DNA from: UBA5069 sp963773745
GTDB taxonomy: Bacteria > Chloroflexota > Anaerolineae > Caldilineales > Caldilineaceae
Assembly (NCBI GenBank): GCA_963773745.1
Contig: CAVZCL010000005.1
Location: forward strand, 1,178,001-1,242,000
Reading direction: 5' to 3'
Length of the DNA: 64,000 bases
The position numbers and the translations under genes are program-made. Positions 16,832 to 25,727 of this stretch are shown here, piece by piece. Every line of letters starts with the position of its first letter. Within the stretch, counting starts at the first letter, position 1. The notes under the pieces are model-generated. The model worked only from the letters and a program-made list of their open reading frames with translations. It made no database searches and had not been told where the DNA came from.

Positions 16832-18637
16832 ACCGACGAGCGTCTCCAGGCGATCGACGAGGGCGGCGAGGACGGCGAAGGTCTCCTCCACCGGTTGCGG
16901 CGTCGTCAGGTCCACACCGGCGCGCTTGAGGACGTCAAGCGGGAAGAGCGACGAACCGGCGCGCAGGAACTCGAGGTAGCGTTCGGCGGCCCCCTCTTCG
17001 CCTGCGAGAATCTTGCCGGCCAGCGCATGTGCGCCCGAGATGCCCGTGGCGTACTGGTAGACGTAGAAGTTCATGTAGAGATGTGTGGAGAACTCGGCCC
17101 AGGTAATGCCTGTGCGCGCGCGGTCCACCACAACGCCATCGCCATAGGCCTCTGTGAAGAGGTCGGCCATGAGGTTGATCATGATGTCGGCGGTGAGGGG
17201 CTGGTTCTGCTCCACACGCTGGTGCACCTCCACCTCAAAGCGGGCCAGCGTGGGCATAATGAAGAAGTAGCGGTGGAAGTTGGCCATCGCCTCTTCAATC
17301 ACGGCAATCTGGAAGTCGCGGTCGCTCTGCGTGCGGAAGAGGTAGTCGCGCACCATGGCCTGGTTGAAGTTGGAGGCCACCTCGGCCACAAAGATCGTGT
17401 AGTCCGAATAGACCAGCGGCTGGTGCTGCCACGTGTTGTAGGAATGGAGCGAGTGGCCCAACTCGTGCGCCAGCGTGCTCATGCTGAAGAGGTCATCGTT
17501 GTAGCTCATGAAGATGTAGGGTGAGGTGCCCGGCGCGCCTGCGGAATACGCGCCCGCGCCCTTGCCCTTGTTGGGGTAAATGTCCACCCAGCGATCCTCG
17601 AGACAGCCATTGCGCAGCGTGGAGACGTATTCCTCGCCCAGGGGGGCCATGCCCGCGCAAATCCAGTCCACCGCCTGCTGGTAGGAGACAACGGGCTTGT
17701 TGGCGGTGAGGGGCGCCTTGACGTCGTACTCGTGCAGCTTCTCCAGCCCCATGGCCTTGGCGCGAATCTTCCAGTAGCGGTGCCACGTGGGCAGATTCTG
17801 CTTGAAGGTCTCAATCAGGTTGTGGATGACTTCGGGCGGGATGGTGTTGTCGCCCACGGCCGCCTCGAGCGCCGAGTTGTAGTTGCGCGCGCGTGCCTTG
17901 AAGATAAGCTGCTTGATGCCCGTGGTAATGCAGTTGGCCTGCGTGTTCTTCATGGCCAGGTGGGCGTCGGCGTAGTTCTCCCATGCCGTGCGGCGCAGCT
18001 CGCGGTCGGCGTCGGTCGTCAGCGCGCCAATCGTGCCCTGCGCCACCTCAAACGCCTCACCTGTGCTGCTGATGGCGGGCTTGAACTCCATTTCGGAGTT
18101 GGTGAGAATGCTGTGCGTGGCGTTGGCCGTCTGGAAGGGGTCGCCCACCATGCCCAGCAGCTTCTCCACTTCGGCCGAGCGGATGTGGGGGGCCATAAGC
18201 TCGAGGCGATCAAACTCGTGGCGATAGGGGTCGAGGCGCGGCTCCAGGTCGGCCCAGGCGCGCAGCTTCTGCACGCCAATGGCAAGCAGCGTCGGCTCCA
18301 CAAAGGCAACAGCGCCGCCTATCTGTCCCTCCAGGCTGTGGGCGAGGCCAAGACGGCCCGCTGCGGCCTGGTCGTTGGTGTCCACGCTCTGCTCAATGCT
18401 GGCGTACATTGCGGCGCGGTAGCCGCGCACCCGGAAGTTCTCAATCTGCGCAAGCGCATCGGCCAGTTGTGCCGGGCCTTGCGAAAGGGTGGGCTGCAGC
18501 GCGGCAATCGCGGGCAGCTCGGCGAGCAGGCGCGCCACTTCGGCCTCGAAATCGGCGGGGGTGGCGAAGACGGCGGCAGTGTTCCAGGTGTGCTCCACGG
18601 GCACTTCAGCGCGCGCGGGAATGGTCTGCTGATTCAT
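16829..18637 (-). CDS. pepF: Oligoendopeptidase F (M3 family)
   Basis: A 602-residue cytoplasmic zinc oligopeptidase. The M3B signature is clear: LAHELGHSLHSYN (HEXXH zinc site) and the downstream EVASNFNQAMVRDYL, where the third zinc ligand Glu lies. The N-terminal helical domain carries WNTAAVFATPADFEAEV and later FRVRGYRAAMYASIEQ. Such enzymes cleave 6-17 residue peptides. The start MNQQTIPARAEV follows a GAGGT ribosome-binding site. The stop codon lies in the flanking inverted repeat. Confidence 0.92.
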   Translation of the reverse strand: MNQQTIPARAEVPVEHTWNTAAVFATPADFEAEVARLLAELPAIAALQPTLSQGPAQLADALAQIENFRVRGYRAAMYASIEQSVDTNDQAAAGRLGLAHSLEGQIGGAVAFVEPTLLAIGVQKLRAWADLEPRLDPYRHEFDRLELMAPHIRSAEVEKLLGMVGDPFQTANATHSILTNSEMEFKPAISSTGEAFEVAQGTIGALTTDADRELRRTAWENYADAHLAMKNTQANCITTGIKQLIFKARARNYNSALEAAVGDNTIPPEVIHNLIETFKQNLPTWHRYWKIRAKAMGLEKLHEYDVKAPLTANKPVVSYQQAVDWICAGMAPLGEEYVSTLRNGCLEDRWVDIYPNKGKGAGAYSAGAPGTSPYIFMSYNDDLFSMSTLAHELGHSLHSYNTWQHQPLVYSDYTIFVAEVASNFNQAMVRDYLFRTQSDRDFQIAVIEEAMANFHRYFFIMPTLARFEVEVHQRVEQNQPLTADIMINLMADLFTEAYGDGVVVDRARTGITWAEFSTHLYMNFYVYQYATGISGAHALAGKILAGEEGAAERYLEFLRAGSSLFPLDVLKRAGVDLTTPQPVEETFAVLAALVDRLETLVG

Positions 18638-18741
18638 TTGTGAACCTCGGCGTTTGGAATGGGCGTATGAGAAAGCAATCGTGCGGGGCTGCGTTCCCAT
18701 CAAACAGGCCCGCATCTCCAGTCTACCACCACCAGCGAAAA

Positions 18742-18854
18742 AACGGCGGTACACAGATTGCACAGATGTGACAGATGACCACAGATAATAGCGAGAGTAC
18801 CACGCTATTATCTGTGGTCATCTGTCACATCTGTGCAATCTGTGTACCGCCGTT
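18742..18854. repeat. Perfect 52-bp inverted repeat (CACAGATG type)
   Basis: The arms at 18742-18793 and 18803-18854 are exact complements around a 9-base loop. They contain phased units such as ACAGATTGC, ACAGATGTG, ACAGATGACC and ACAGATAAT. It lies between the divergent pepF and cysteine desulfurase genes. TATAAT directly follows the right arm (18856-18861) and may act as a -10 for the desulfurase. Confidence 0.95.
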
Positions 18855-18880
18855 CTATAATGGCGGCCGGAGGAATGAAC

Positions 18881-20046
18881 ATGGACGCGAACCGTCGCAT
18901 CATCTACATGGATAACGCCGCCACGACGCCCGTGCGCGCGCGGAGGTGGTCGAGGCCATGCTGCCCGGCTTTGGCGAGCTCTACGGCAACCCATCAAGCA
19001 TCCACACGGTCGGTCGGCAGGCGGGTGCGGCGCTGACGCAGGCGCGGCGCACGATTGCCGCCACGCTGGGCGCGCACCCGAGCGAGATCATCTTCACCGG
19101 CTGCGGCAGCGAGAGCGACAACGCCGCCCTGCGCGGCATCGCGCAGGCGCGCCGCGAGCGGGCGGGCGCAAACCGTATCGTCACATGCGCGGTGGAGCAC
19201 CACGCCGTCCTCACAACCGCCGAGTCGCTGCGCGACCACGCCGGCTTCACCCTCACCGTGCTGCCGGTCGATAGCGACGGGCTGATTGCGCTCGACGACC
19301 TCGACGCCGCACTGGCGGGCGGTGACGTAGCGGTCGTCAGCATCATGCTGGCCAACAACGAAATCGGCACAATTATGCCGCTGGCCGCGATTGGCGCACG
19401 CTGCCGCAGCGCCGGCGTACCCCTTCACACCGACGCCGTGCAGGCAGGGGGCAAGCTCTCGCTCGACGTGGAGATGCTGGGCGTGGATGCGCTCAGCGCG
19501 GGCGCGCACAAATTCTATGGCCCCAAGGGTGTGGGCTTTCTCTACCTGCGCAGCGGCACGCCCTTTGTGCCCGTGCAGACAGGCGGCGGCCACGAGGGCG
19601 GCCGCCGCGCCGGCACCGAAAATGTGCCGCTGATTGTGGGCATGGCCAAGGCGCTGGATCTGGCCGAACGCGAGCGGCCCGACGAAATGGCACGCCAGCG
19701 CGCCCTGCGCGACCAGCTCATTGGCGGTATTCTCGAGGGGATTGAGGGCGCGCGCCTGACAGGCCACGCCACGCAGCGACTGGACAACCACGCCAGCTTT
19801 GTGATTGAGGGCGTTGAGGCCGAGGGAGTGCTGATTGCGCTGGACATGGCCGGCGTGGCGGCCAGCAGCGGCAGCGCCTGCACCAGCGCCGCGCAGCGCC
19901 CCAGCCACGTGCTCGAGGCGATTGGCATCCCCGCACGCCAGGCCGCCACCGGCCTGCGCCTCAGCCTCGGCCGCAGCACCACACCGGCGGACGTGGACTA
20001 CGTGCTGGAGAAGCTGGTGGAGATTGTGGAGAGGATTAGAAAGTAA
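18881..20046 (+). CDS. Cysteine desulfurase, NifS/IscS family (frameshifted near 18940)
   Basis: A PLP enzyme that takes sulfur from cysteine for Fe-S clusters or tRNA thiolation. The start MDANRRIIYMDNAATTPV follows GGAGG. The frame then breaks in a CG repeat: two extra bases near 18936-18942 turn AEVVEAMLPGF into a shifted reading. The remaining sequence is intact, with YGNPSSIHTVGR, SESDNAALRG, TDAVQAGGKL, SAGAHKFYGPKG (PLP lysine), GGGHEGGRRAGTENV and SSGSACTSAAQ (catalytic cysteine). The total length of about 388 residues is normal. The 2-base insertion could be a real mutation or a sequence error. Confidence 0.88.
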
Positions 20047-20067
20047 TTGGCAAGTGGTGAATTGGTA
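20043..20067. repeat. Heptamer-type repeat, left flank of the DUF6273 cassette
   Basis: TAATTGGCAAGTGGTGAATT. A related sequence in opposite orientation is at 20962-20988, about 0.9 kb away, on the other side of the DUF6273 gene. Confidence 0.65.
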
Positions 20068-20096
20068 ACGCCCCACGGCGAACGCAGGGCGCATTC

Positions 20097-20170
20097 GTAG
20101 CGGCGGCTTCAGCCGCCGTACTCGAGGACGCGGCGCGATAGACACCTACGGAGGCTGATGCCGCCGCTAC
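20097..20170. repeat. REP-like hairpin, GTAGCGGCGGCTTCAGCCGC family (copy 1)
   Basis: It starts GTAGCGGCGGCTTCAGCCGC and ends GCCGCCGCTAC, with the family-specific interior CTCGAGGACGCGG. The CTA of the right end is the stop codon (TAG) of the minus-strand DUF6273 gene. Other copies are at 28614, 39661, 43456 and 57113, with a partial copy at 54484. Confidence 0.9.
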
Positions 20171-20815
20171 GCGCGAATCTTCACCGCCGGCCGCACGCCG
20201 TAGTTGACGCGATTCACGCGGCAGTAGCTGCGCACACTGCCGCGGGTGCCGACAAAATAGGCACGTGACATCGTACTCCCCTGGGTGCGCAGCCACCACC
20301 ACGAGCAGCCCTGTCGTGTGCCGTTCGCGGTTATGTAGTCCTCGCTTACACTCTTGTCATAGACATAGAGCTTGCAGCCGCCGGCTTTCGGGGCCGTGGC
20401 AAATGGCGTCCCCACGGCGGCGCGCATCAGCGCCCCGCCCTCCGTGCTGCGGGCAGCGGTCAGGGCTCTTCACTTCGGCGACACTGAGCAGGAAGAGCTT
20501 GTCCTCGCTCTCCGGACTCCCCTCACCGTTGTCCGTGCAGAGCGTTGTCCTAATGGATGCTTGCTCGGCAGCGCTAAACGCACTGTGAAAAAAGTCCTCG
20601 TTTAGCCACGCGCGGAAATCGCAATCGCGCCAGGTGATCGCCTCAAAGGCACGGTGGTAGCGCTTGCAGTCCAGAATAGACTCGCTGAGCAGGAAGAGTT
20701 CCTCACCCGAAGCTTGCAGCACCCGCCACGTAATCGGCGTGCGGTCGTCCCCGCCCGCTGTCTGGGGATATGCGCCGAAGGTGATGAGGTCGCCCACGTC
20801 TGCTGCGCTTATCAT
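20167..20815 (-). CDS. DUF6273-domain protein (frameshifted)
   Basis: A small protein of about 215 residues. It opens ISAADVGDLITFGAYPQ and contains ITWRVLQASGEELFLLSES, TWRDCDFRAWLNEDFFHSAF, and in the second frame SWWWLRTQGSTMSRAYFVG and GVRPAVKI. These are the marks of DUF6273, a formylglycine-enzyme/lectin-like fold found in surface and mobile-cassette proteins; function unknown. The frame breaks near 20466-20472, where ALTAARSTEGGALMRAA resumes in another frame. The gene is bracketed by REP-like hairpins and heptamer repeats and may be a recently acquired cassette. It has no signal peptide. Confidence 0.7.
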
Positions 20816-20850
20816 GAGCCGCCGCTCCTCTCCGCGCCGCCGCAACTATC

Positions 20851-20933
20851 GTAGCGGAGGGCCTCCTGGCCCTCGCTTTGCGGCCACTCGAATGCGCGGC
20901 CATCAAAACGAGGGCCAGGAGGCCCTCCGCTAC
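20851..20933. repeat. Inverted repeat, GTAGCGGAGGGCCTCCTGGC family
   Basis: Twenty-five-base arms at 20851-20875 and 20909-20933 are exact complements and end CTAC. A shorter relative is at 44228-44266. It lies immediately upstream of the DUF6273 gene. Confidence 0.9.
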
Positions 20934-20961
20934 AACAGCGCACTTCTGCGCGCACCCAATG

Positions 20962-20988
20962 ACCAATTACCACTTGCCAATGATTACA
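20962..20988. repeat. Heptamer-type repeat, right flank of the DUF6273 cassette
   Basis: ACCAATTACCACTTGCCAAT, inverted relative to the copy at 20043. It overlaps the last codons of meaB (stop at 20984). Confidence 0.65.
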
Positions 20989-22030
20989 AATGTTCCAGCA
21001 GCGCCTGCGCCGCCGTGTAGGGGTCGCTCGCGCGCGTCCTCACGGCCTCCACCAGCGCGCTGATGCCCGTGGCGGGGATGCGCTGCAGCATGCGCCGGTT
21101 TAGCTCAGCGCGCACAATGCTCTCAATGCTATGGGCAATGCGCAGCTGCTCACGAATCACAATCTCGCCGGATTCGTGCAGCCAGACGCGGTGCGCCTCA
21201 ATGCGTTCGGCCAGGGCGGCCACGCCGCTGCCGTCGGCGGCCACGGTCTTGAGCACCCGCACCTTCCACGCGCGCGAGCCTTCGCCCACGGCCTCGCGCG
21301 GCCCATCCAGATTGGCAGAATCGACGCGCAGAATCTGCCCGTGGTGGCGCACCAGGCGCGGCCCGTCGCCCTCAATCTCGAGCATCATCTCCAGGGCGCG
21401 AATGGTGCGGTCCGCCCCCGGGCGGTCGGCTTTGTTGACCACAAGCACATCTGCAATCTCGAGGATGCCCGCCTTGATCGCCTGCACCTCATCACCCAGC
21501 CCGGGCGCTTCGACCACGAGCGTCGTGTGCGCCGTGCTTGCAATTTCCACCTCGGCCTGGCCCACGCCCACCGTCTCGACCAGAATGCGTTCAAAGCCTG
21601 CGGCATCCAGCAGCAGCACGGCGTCGTTTGTGCTCTTGCTCAGCCCGCCCAGGCTGCCGCGCGTGGCCATGCTGCGCATAAAGACGCCCGCATCGCCCGC
21701 CAGCGCACGCATGCGCACGCGGTCGCCCAGCACTGCGCCCCCTGTGAAAGGGCTGGTGGGGTCCACCGCAACGATGCCCACGCTCTTGCCCTCGGCGCGC
21801 CATGCCTGCGCCAACGCCGTTACCAGCGTCGATTTACCCGTTCCCGGCGCGCCGGTAACGCCCACAACGTGCGCGTGCCCGGCATGCGCATAGGCCGCCT
21901 GCAGAATGGCTGCGCCCTCGACGGACTGGTTCTCCACACGGCTGATCGCGCGCGCCAGCGCCAGCCGGTTGCCGTTGAGCAGGCTCTCGACCAGTGACGC
22001 AGCTGCAATCGGCTCTGCCCGTGAAATCAC
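20984..22030 (-). CDS. meaB: MeaB/ArgK-family GTPase, methylmalonyl-CoA mutase chaperone
   Basis: A 348-residue SIMIBI-class G protein that gates cofactor loading and protects adenosylcobalamin-dependent mutases. Motifs: GVTGAPGTGKSTL (Walker A), VAVDPTSPFTGGAVLGDRVRM (switch I region), ETVGVGQAEVEI (switch II) and VVNKADRPGAD (NKxD). It overlaps the upstream B12-binding subunit gene by 4 bases (ATGA), indicating translational coupling and a shared role in the methylmalonyl-CoA to succinyl-CoA step. The catalytic large mutase subunit is not in the window. Confidence 0.93.
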   Translation of the reverse strand: MISRAEPIAAASLVESLLNGNRLALARAISRVENQSVEGAAILQAAYAHAGHAHVVGVTGAPGTGKSTLVTALAQAWRAEGKSVGIVAVDPTSPFTGGAVLGDRVRMRALAGDAGVFMRSMATRGSLGGLSKSTNDAVLLLDAAGFERILVETVGVGQAEVEIASTAHTTLVVEAPGLGDEVQAIKAGILEIADVLVVNKADRPGADRTIRALEMMLEIEGDGPRLVRHHGQILRVDSANLDGPREAVGEGSRAWKVRVLKTVAADGSGVAALAERIEAHRVWLHESGEIVIREQLRIAHSIESIVRAELNRRMLQRIPATGISALVEAVRTRASDPYTAAQALLEHL

Positions 22031-22446
22031 GCGGCAACACCCACGTGCGCACGAATGAAGTTCACATACTCTTCGGACGACGTGCCCGGGCCAAAGACGC
22101 CGGTCACACCTGCCAACTTGAGCGTCGTCACATCCTCTTCGGGGATGATGCCGCCCACAACCACCACCACGTCATCCTGCCCCTGTGCACGCAGCAGCTC
22201 GACCACCTTGGGGCAAAGGGTGTTGTGCGCGCCGCTGAGGATGCTCATCCCCACGACATCCACGTCCTCCTGCAGCGCTGCTTCGGCAATCATCTGCGGT
22301 GTCTGGCGAATGCCTGTGTAGATGACCTCAAAGCCGGCGTCGCGCAACATGCGCGCCACCACCTTGGCCCCGCGGTCATGGCCGTCGAGGCCCGGCTTGG
22401 CCACCAGCACACGGATCTTCTTCTCGCTGGAAAGCGCGTCACTCAT
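22027..22446 (-). CDS. mcmA2: Methylmalonyl-CoA mutase, B12-binding small subunit
   Basis: A stand-alone cobalamin-binding domain of 139 residues, the C-terminal half of methylmalonyl-CoA mutase. It begins MSDALSSEKKIRVLVAKPG and has the base-off motif DGHDRG (His ligand to cobalt), followed by GMSILSGAH and VVVVGGIIPEED. The separate small subunit is the arrangement seen in archaea and many Chloroflexota. AAGGAGAAACC gives a good ribosome-binding site. It is coupled to meaB. Confidence 0.93.
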   Translation of the reverse strand: MSDALSSEKKIRVLVAKPGLDGHDRGAKVVARMLRDAGFEVIYTGIRQTPQMIAEAALQEDVDVVGMSILSGAHNTLCPKVVELLRAQGQDDVVVVVGGIIPEEDVTTLKLAGVTGVFGPGTSSEEYVNFIRAHVGVAA

Positions 22447-22489
22447 TGGTTTCTCCTTGCGCAGCGGCCCCACACAAGGGCCGGCAAAA

Positions 22490-22536
22490 CGGGTTTGGGT
22501 GCAATTGGTTTGGTGCGAATGGTTTGGCGCGTGTGA
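22490..22536. promoter_or_regulatory. Direct repeats of GGTTTGG upstream of mcmA2
   Basis: Three units of roughly 14 bases (GGGTTTGGGTGCAAT, TGGTTTGGTGCGAAT, GGTTTGGCGCG) lie 45-90 bases upstream of the mcmA2 start. Their regular spacing suggests a protein-binding array or a degenerate heptamer repeat. The remaining bases up to 22739 hold no gene that I can support. Confidence 0.4.
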
Positions 22537-22739
22537 TTTTGTGAATATGGTTTATTGCAACAGACAGGGCGGCCGCAGCGTTGTAACCTTGCGCTTGTCC
22601 GCCGCGCAGAGTGTACCACCTTCGGCGCACGTGCGCATCTGACAATCGTCCGCACCTGAGCGCCGCTTTGTCCTTACGTGGCGCGTGATAGACTGATGCG
22701 AGCGGGTATCGGGGCGACGGCGCTGCAAACCGAAACATG

Positions 22740-22863
22740 GCGCCGCGTAGCGGGGGGCTTCCAGCCCTCCGGCTGTTGTAGGTCACGTCTCTGGCGTGAC
22801 GCCAACGTGTACGCTTTGCCGATGCCCAAGACGGAGGGCTGGAAGCCCCCCGCTACGTGGCGC
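22740..22863. repeat. REP-like element, GTAGCGGGGGGCTTCCAGCC family (copy 1), with a nested fragment
   Basis: It starts GTAGCGGGGGGCTTCCAGCC at 22747 and ends with the complement GGCTGGAAGCCCCCCGCTAC at 22856. Flanking GCGCC/GGCGC extends the pairing. The interior holds GTTGTAGGTCACGTCTC, the core of a second family (29140, 31165). It lies in the likely 5' leader of the acyl-CoA dehydrogenase gene. Confidence 0.9.
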
Positions 22864-22927
22864 CCGGCAGAGGCGCCAGCCAGCCGGCGCGATAGAGCAG
22901 AAGCAATCTTTGAAGGGATTTGCACGC

Positions 22928-24137
22928 ATGGACTTTCCACGCACAGAAAAGCAGGAAGCGCTTGTTGCGATTGCGCGCGGCCTCGCAACGCACTTTGACG
23001 CGCGTGCCGCCGCACACGACCGCAACGGCGACTTCCCTTTTGAGAATTATGCAGACTTGCGCGCCGCCGGGCTGCCCGCGCTCAGCGTGCCCACGCAATT
23101 TGGCGGCATGGGCGCATCGCTGCTCGACAGCATCATGGTCATCGAGGAGCTTGCGCGCGGCGACGGCAGCACGGCGCTCAGCTTTACCATGCATGTGCAG
23201 ACGATCGGCAGCGCGGCCGAGGCCAACGCCTGGCCGCCGCCCCTCTTTGCGCGCCTCTGCCGCGCCGCCGTGGAGGAGGGCGCGCTGGTCAACTCCATCG
23301 CCTCCGAGCCGGCGCTGGGCAGCCCCAGCCGCGGCGGCAAGCCGCAGACGACGGCCACGCCCGTGCGCGATGGGCCCGGGCGCGATGGGCCAGCGCGATG
23401 GGCCCGGGCCCATTGTCCAGTGGCGCATCAACGGCCACAAGAACTTCGCCAGCATGAGCCCCGTGCTCGACTACATGATCATCCCCGCCGCGCTGGAGGA
23501 TGGCAGCGACGACGTCGCGCGCTTCCTCGTGCCCGCCGGCCCCGGGCTGGAGATTGTGGAGACGTGGGATGCGTTGGGCATGCGCACCACCGGTTCGCAT
23601 GATGTCTACCTGCATGATGTGGTGGTGGATGACGATGCCATGCTCAATCGCGGCGCCGAGGGGCCGTCGGGCAAGGGGCCAAAGAGCGTCAATGCGTGGT
23701 TCATGCTCACCGTGAGCGCCGTCTACCTTGGCGTCGCACAGGCGGCGCTTGATGCCGCGGCGTGCTACGCCCGCGAGCGCGTTCCCACGGCGCTGGGCAA
23801 GCCGATTGCCGAGGTCGAGTCGATTCAGCGGCGGCTGGGGCAGGCGGCCTTCGAGATTGCGCAGGCGCGCCTTGCGCTCTACCAGGTGGCGGAGCTCTGG
23901 CAGCGCTTTCCCGAGCAGCGCGCCGACACGCTGGGGCCGCTTGTGGGCGTGGCCAAGGTGACTGTGACCAACAATGCAATTGCCGCTGTGGACCATGCCA
24001 TGCGCGTCGTGGGTGGCGCATCCATGGGCAAAACGCTGCCGCTGGAGCGCTACTACCGTGACGTGCGCGTGGGCCTCAACCACCCAATCAACGACGACCT
24101 GCTCTTTGTCCAGCTGGGCAAGGCAACAACATCTTGA
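22928..24137 (+). CDS. Acyl-CoA dehydrogenase family protein (frameshifted near 23370-23410)
   Basis: A flavoprotein dehydrogenase of about 400 residues. The N-terminal helical part reads MDFPRTEKQEALVAIARGLA and FGGMGASLLDSIMVIEELARGDGS. The middle beta domain has INGHKNFASMSPVLDYMII. The C-terminal part has VGGASMGKTLPLERYYRDVR and LNHPINDDLLFVQLGKA, typical of the subgroup that includes DszC-like and acyl-ACP-type members. The frame shifts within three near-identical copies of GCGCGATGGGCC. The gene is divergent from mcmA2-meaB, and the pair fits acyl-CoA breakdown. The TGA stop lies in the flanking inverted repeat. Confidence 0.85.
23366..23411. repeat. Short GCGCGATGGGCC tandem-like repeat inside the acyl-CoA dehydrogenase gene
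   Basis: GCGCGATGGGCC occurs three times within about 45 bases, spaced 15-16 bases apart, and the reading frame changes here. Repeat expansion or misassembly would both explain the break. Confidence 0.75.
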
Positions 24138-24239
24138 CGCAGAGGCGCAAAGGAACGCAAAGAAAAGCAAAAACAAGAAGAGCTACTCCTGTTTTTGCTT
24201 TTCTTTGCGTTCCTCTGCGCCTTTGCGCCTCTGCGTCAA
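24134..24239. repeat. Compound inverted repeat (GACGCAGAGGCGCAAAGG type)
   Basis: The left arm starts TTGACGCAGAGGCGCAAAGG and the right arm ends CCTTTGCGCCTCTGCGTCAA. The arms are close to 45 bases with a short centre. The TGA in the left arm is the stop of the acyl-CoA dehydrogenase gene. Confidence 0.92.
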
Positions 24240-24262
24240 AGCTGTTTTTTGGGACGATAGAT

Positions 24263-25456
24263 ATGGCGCGCATTGTCTGGATCAATACGCCGGCGCACGG
24301 CCACACCAACCCCACGCTGCCTGTGGTGGCAGAACTGGTGCGGCGCGGCCATACGGTCGACTACTTCTCCTACCCTGCCTTTGCGCCCCAGATTACGGCG
24401 ACAGGCGCGCGCTTCCACTCCTACGCCGGCCTCTCGGCCATGGATTTCGCCGACTTCGACACGAACCTCTTTCGACTCGCCGCCACCATGCTGGAGGGGA
24501 CGGTGGAGCTGCTGCCTGCGCTTTTGACGCAGGTGGAGGCGCTTGCGCCCGACGTTGTGGTGTACGACTCGCTCGCGCCATGGGGGCGCGCCGTGGCCGA
24601 GTTGCTGGGCGCACCGCGCGTCTGCTCGGTGACCACCTTCGCCATGAACAACCGCGTCGTCATGCAATCGCCCGTGCAGATGCGCAACCTGGTGGCCATG
24701 GGGCCGGCCGCGCTCTCGCGCCTGCCCGATTTCATGCGTGCGCGCGCCCTCCTGCGCAGCCGCCACGGCGTGCGCGTGCCCAGCATCCTCAGCGTCTTCA
24801 GCAACCCGGGGCCGCAGAATCTGGTCTTTACCTCGCGCACCTTTCAGCCGGTGGCGGGTGCGTTTGCGCCCGCGCGCTACCACTTTGTGGGGCCTCCCCT
24901 CAAGCATAGAGAGCAGGAGGCTTTCACGCCTGCGCCTCACATGGCAGGCCGGCCGCTCATCTATGTTTCGCTGGGCACGCTCTTTAACGCCCGTGCGGAC
25001 ATCTACCGCGCCTGCATTGCCGCCAGCGTGGGCGCGCCGTGGCAGCTGCTCATTAGCGTGGGCGAACGCATTGCGCTGGATGAGTTGGGCGCGCTGCCTG
25101 CCAACGTGACGGTGGCGCGCAGCGTGGCCCAGGTGGGCGTGCTGCGCCATGCCGCGCTCTTCATTACGCACGGCGGCATGAACAGCGCACAGGAGGGACT
25201 CTACCAAAGTGTGCCGCTGCTCGTCATGCCGCAGGCGGCCGACCAGCAGTGGGTGGCGCAGCGCGTGGCGCAGTTGGGCGCAGGGCGCGTCTTCCGCACA
25301 GCGCGCACGCCGGATGCGCACGTGCTGCGTGCGACCATCGCCGCGCTTCTCGTCGACAAGGCCGCACAGCGGGCGGCGCACAGGGTGGGCGCGTCCTTGC
25401 GCGCCGGCGGCGGTGCGGTGGCCGCGGCCGATTTGATTGAGGCGCAGCACGGCTAG
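24263..25456 (+). CDS. MGT-family (GT1) glycosyltransferase
   Basis: A 397-residue GT-B enzyme like macrolide and UDP-glucosyltransferases that glycosylate small lipophilic molecules. The N-terminus MARIVWINTPAHGHTNPTLP has the substrate-side HGH loop. The C-terminal donor-binding region has PLIYVSLGTLFN, then LRHAALFITHGGMNSAQEGLYQSVPLLVMPQAADQ, matching the UDPGT signature (THGG, with the terminal DQ). The frame can be extended upstream through the hairpin, but ATG at 24263 gives the family-typical start. No obvious biosynthetic partner is adjacent. Confidence 0.88.
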   Translation: MARIVWINTPAHGHTNPTLPVVAELVRRGHTVDYFSYPAFAPQITATGARFHSYAGLSAMDFADFDTNLFRLAATMLEGTVELLPALLTQVEALAPDVVVYDSLAPWGRAVAELLGAPRVCSVTTFAMNNRVVMQSPVQMRNLVAMGPAALSRLPDFMRARALLRSRHGVRVPSILSVFSNPGPQNLVFTSRTFQPVAGAFAPARYHFVGPPLKHREQEAFTPAPHMAGRPLIYVSLGTLFNARADIYRACIAASVGAPWQLLISVGERIALDELGALPANVTVARSVAQVGVLRHAALFITHGGMNSAQEGLYQSVPLLVMPQAADQQWVAQRVAQLGAGRVFRTARTPDAHVLRATIAALLVDKAAQRAAHRVGASLRAGGGAVAAADLIEAQHG

Positions 25457-25463
25457 ACAATCG

Positions 25464-25624
25464 GCCACATCTCAACGCAAAGATGCAAAGGTTGCAAAGA
25501 GCGCAAAGGAAAAGCAAGAAGGACAAAGAAAAACAAAAGACGGCTGGGGCTGTTGTTTTTCTTTGCCCTTCTTGCCTTGCCTTTGCGCTCTTTGCAACCT
25601 TTGCATCTTTGCGTTGAGATGTGG
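25464..25624. repeat. Compound inverted repeat (AACGCAAAGATGCAAAGG type)
   Basis: The left arm starts GCCACATCTCAACGCAAAG and the right arm ends CTTTGCGTTGAGATGTGGC. The arms carry phased GCAAAG units with a few mismatches toward the centre. It lies between the MGT gene and nadE. Confidence 0.92.
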
Positions 25625-25663
25625 CGGTCTTTTCGCTGCCAGTATGTCGGATTCACCGCGCGC

Positions 25664-25693
25664 TTGGTAAATGGATCACCCACACGCTATCAT
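25664..25693 (+). promoter_or_regulatory. Candidate nadE promoter
   Basis: TTGGTA and TATCAT are separated by 18 bases, and the latter ends 34 bases before the chosen nadE start. Confidence 0.45.
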
Positions 25694-25727
25694 GCAAGCC
25701 TGGACCGCGCCACAAGGAGAAACTCGC

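Noticed and set aside
20097..20170. Rho-independent terminators as the main role of all GTAG...CTAC hairpins
   Set aside because: They lack T tracts, occur in both orientations and even lie within an operon (msrP-msrQ), so a dispersed-element origin fits better.
22447..22739. Cobalamin riboswitch upstream of mcmA2
   Set aside because: I could not find a B12-box-like core; only GGTTTGG repeats are visible.
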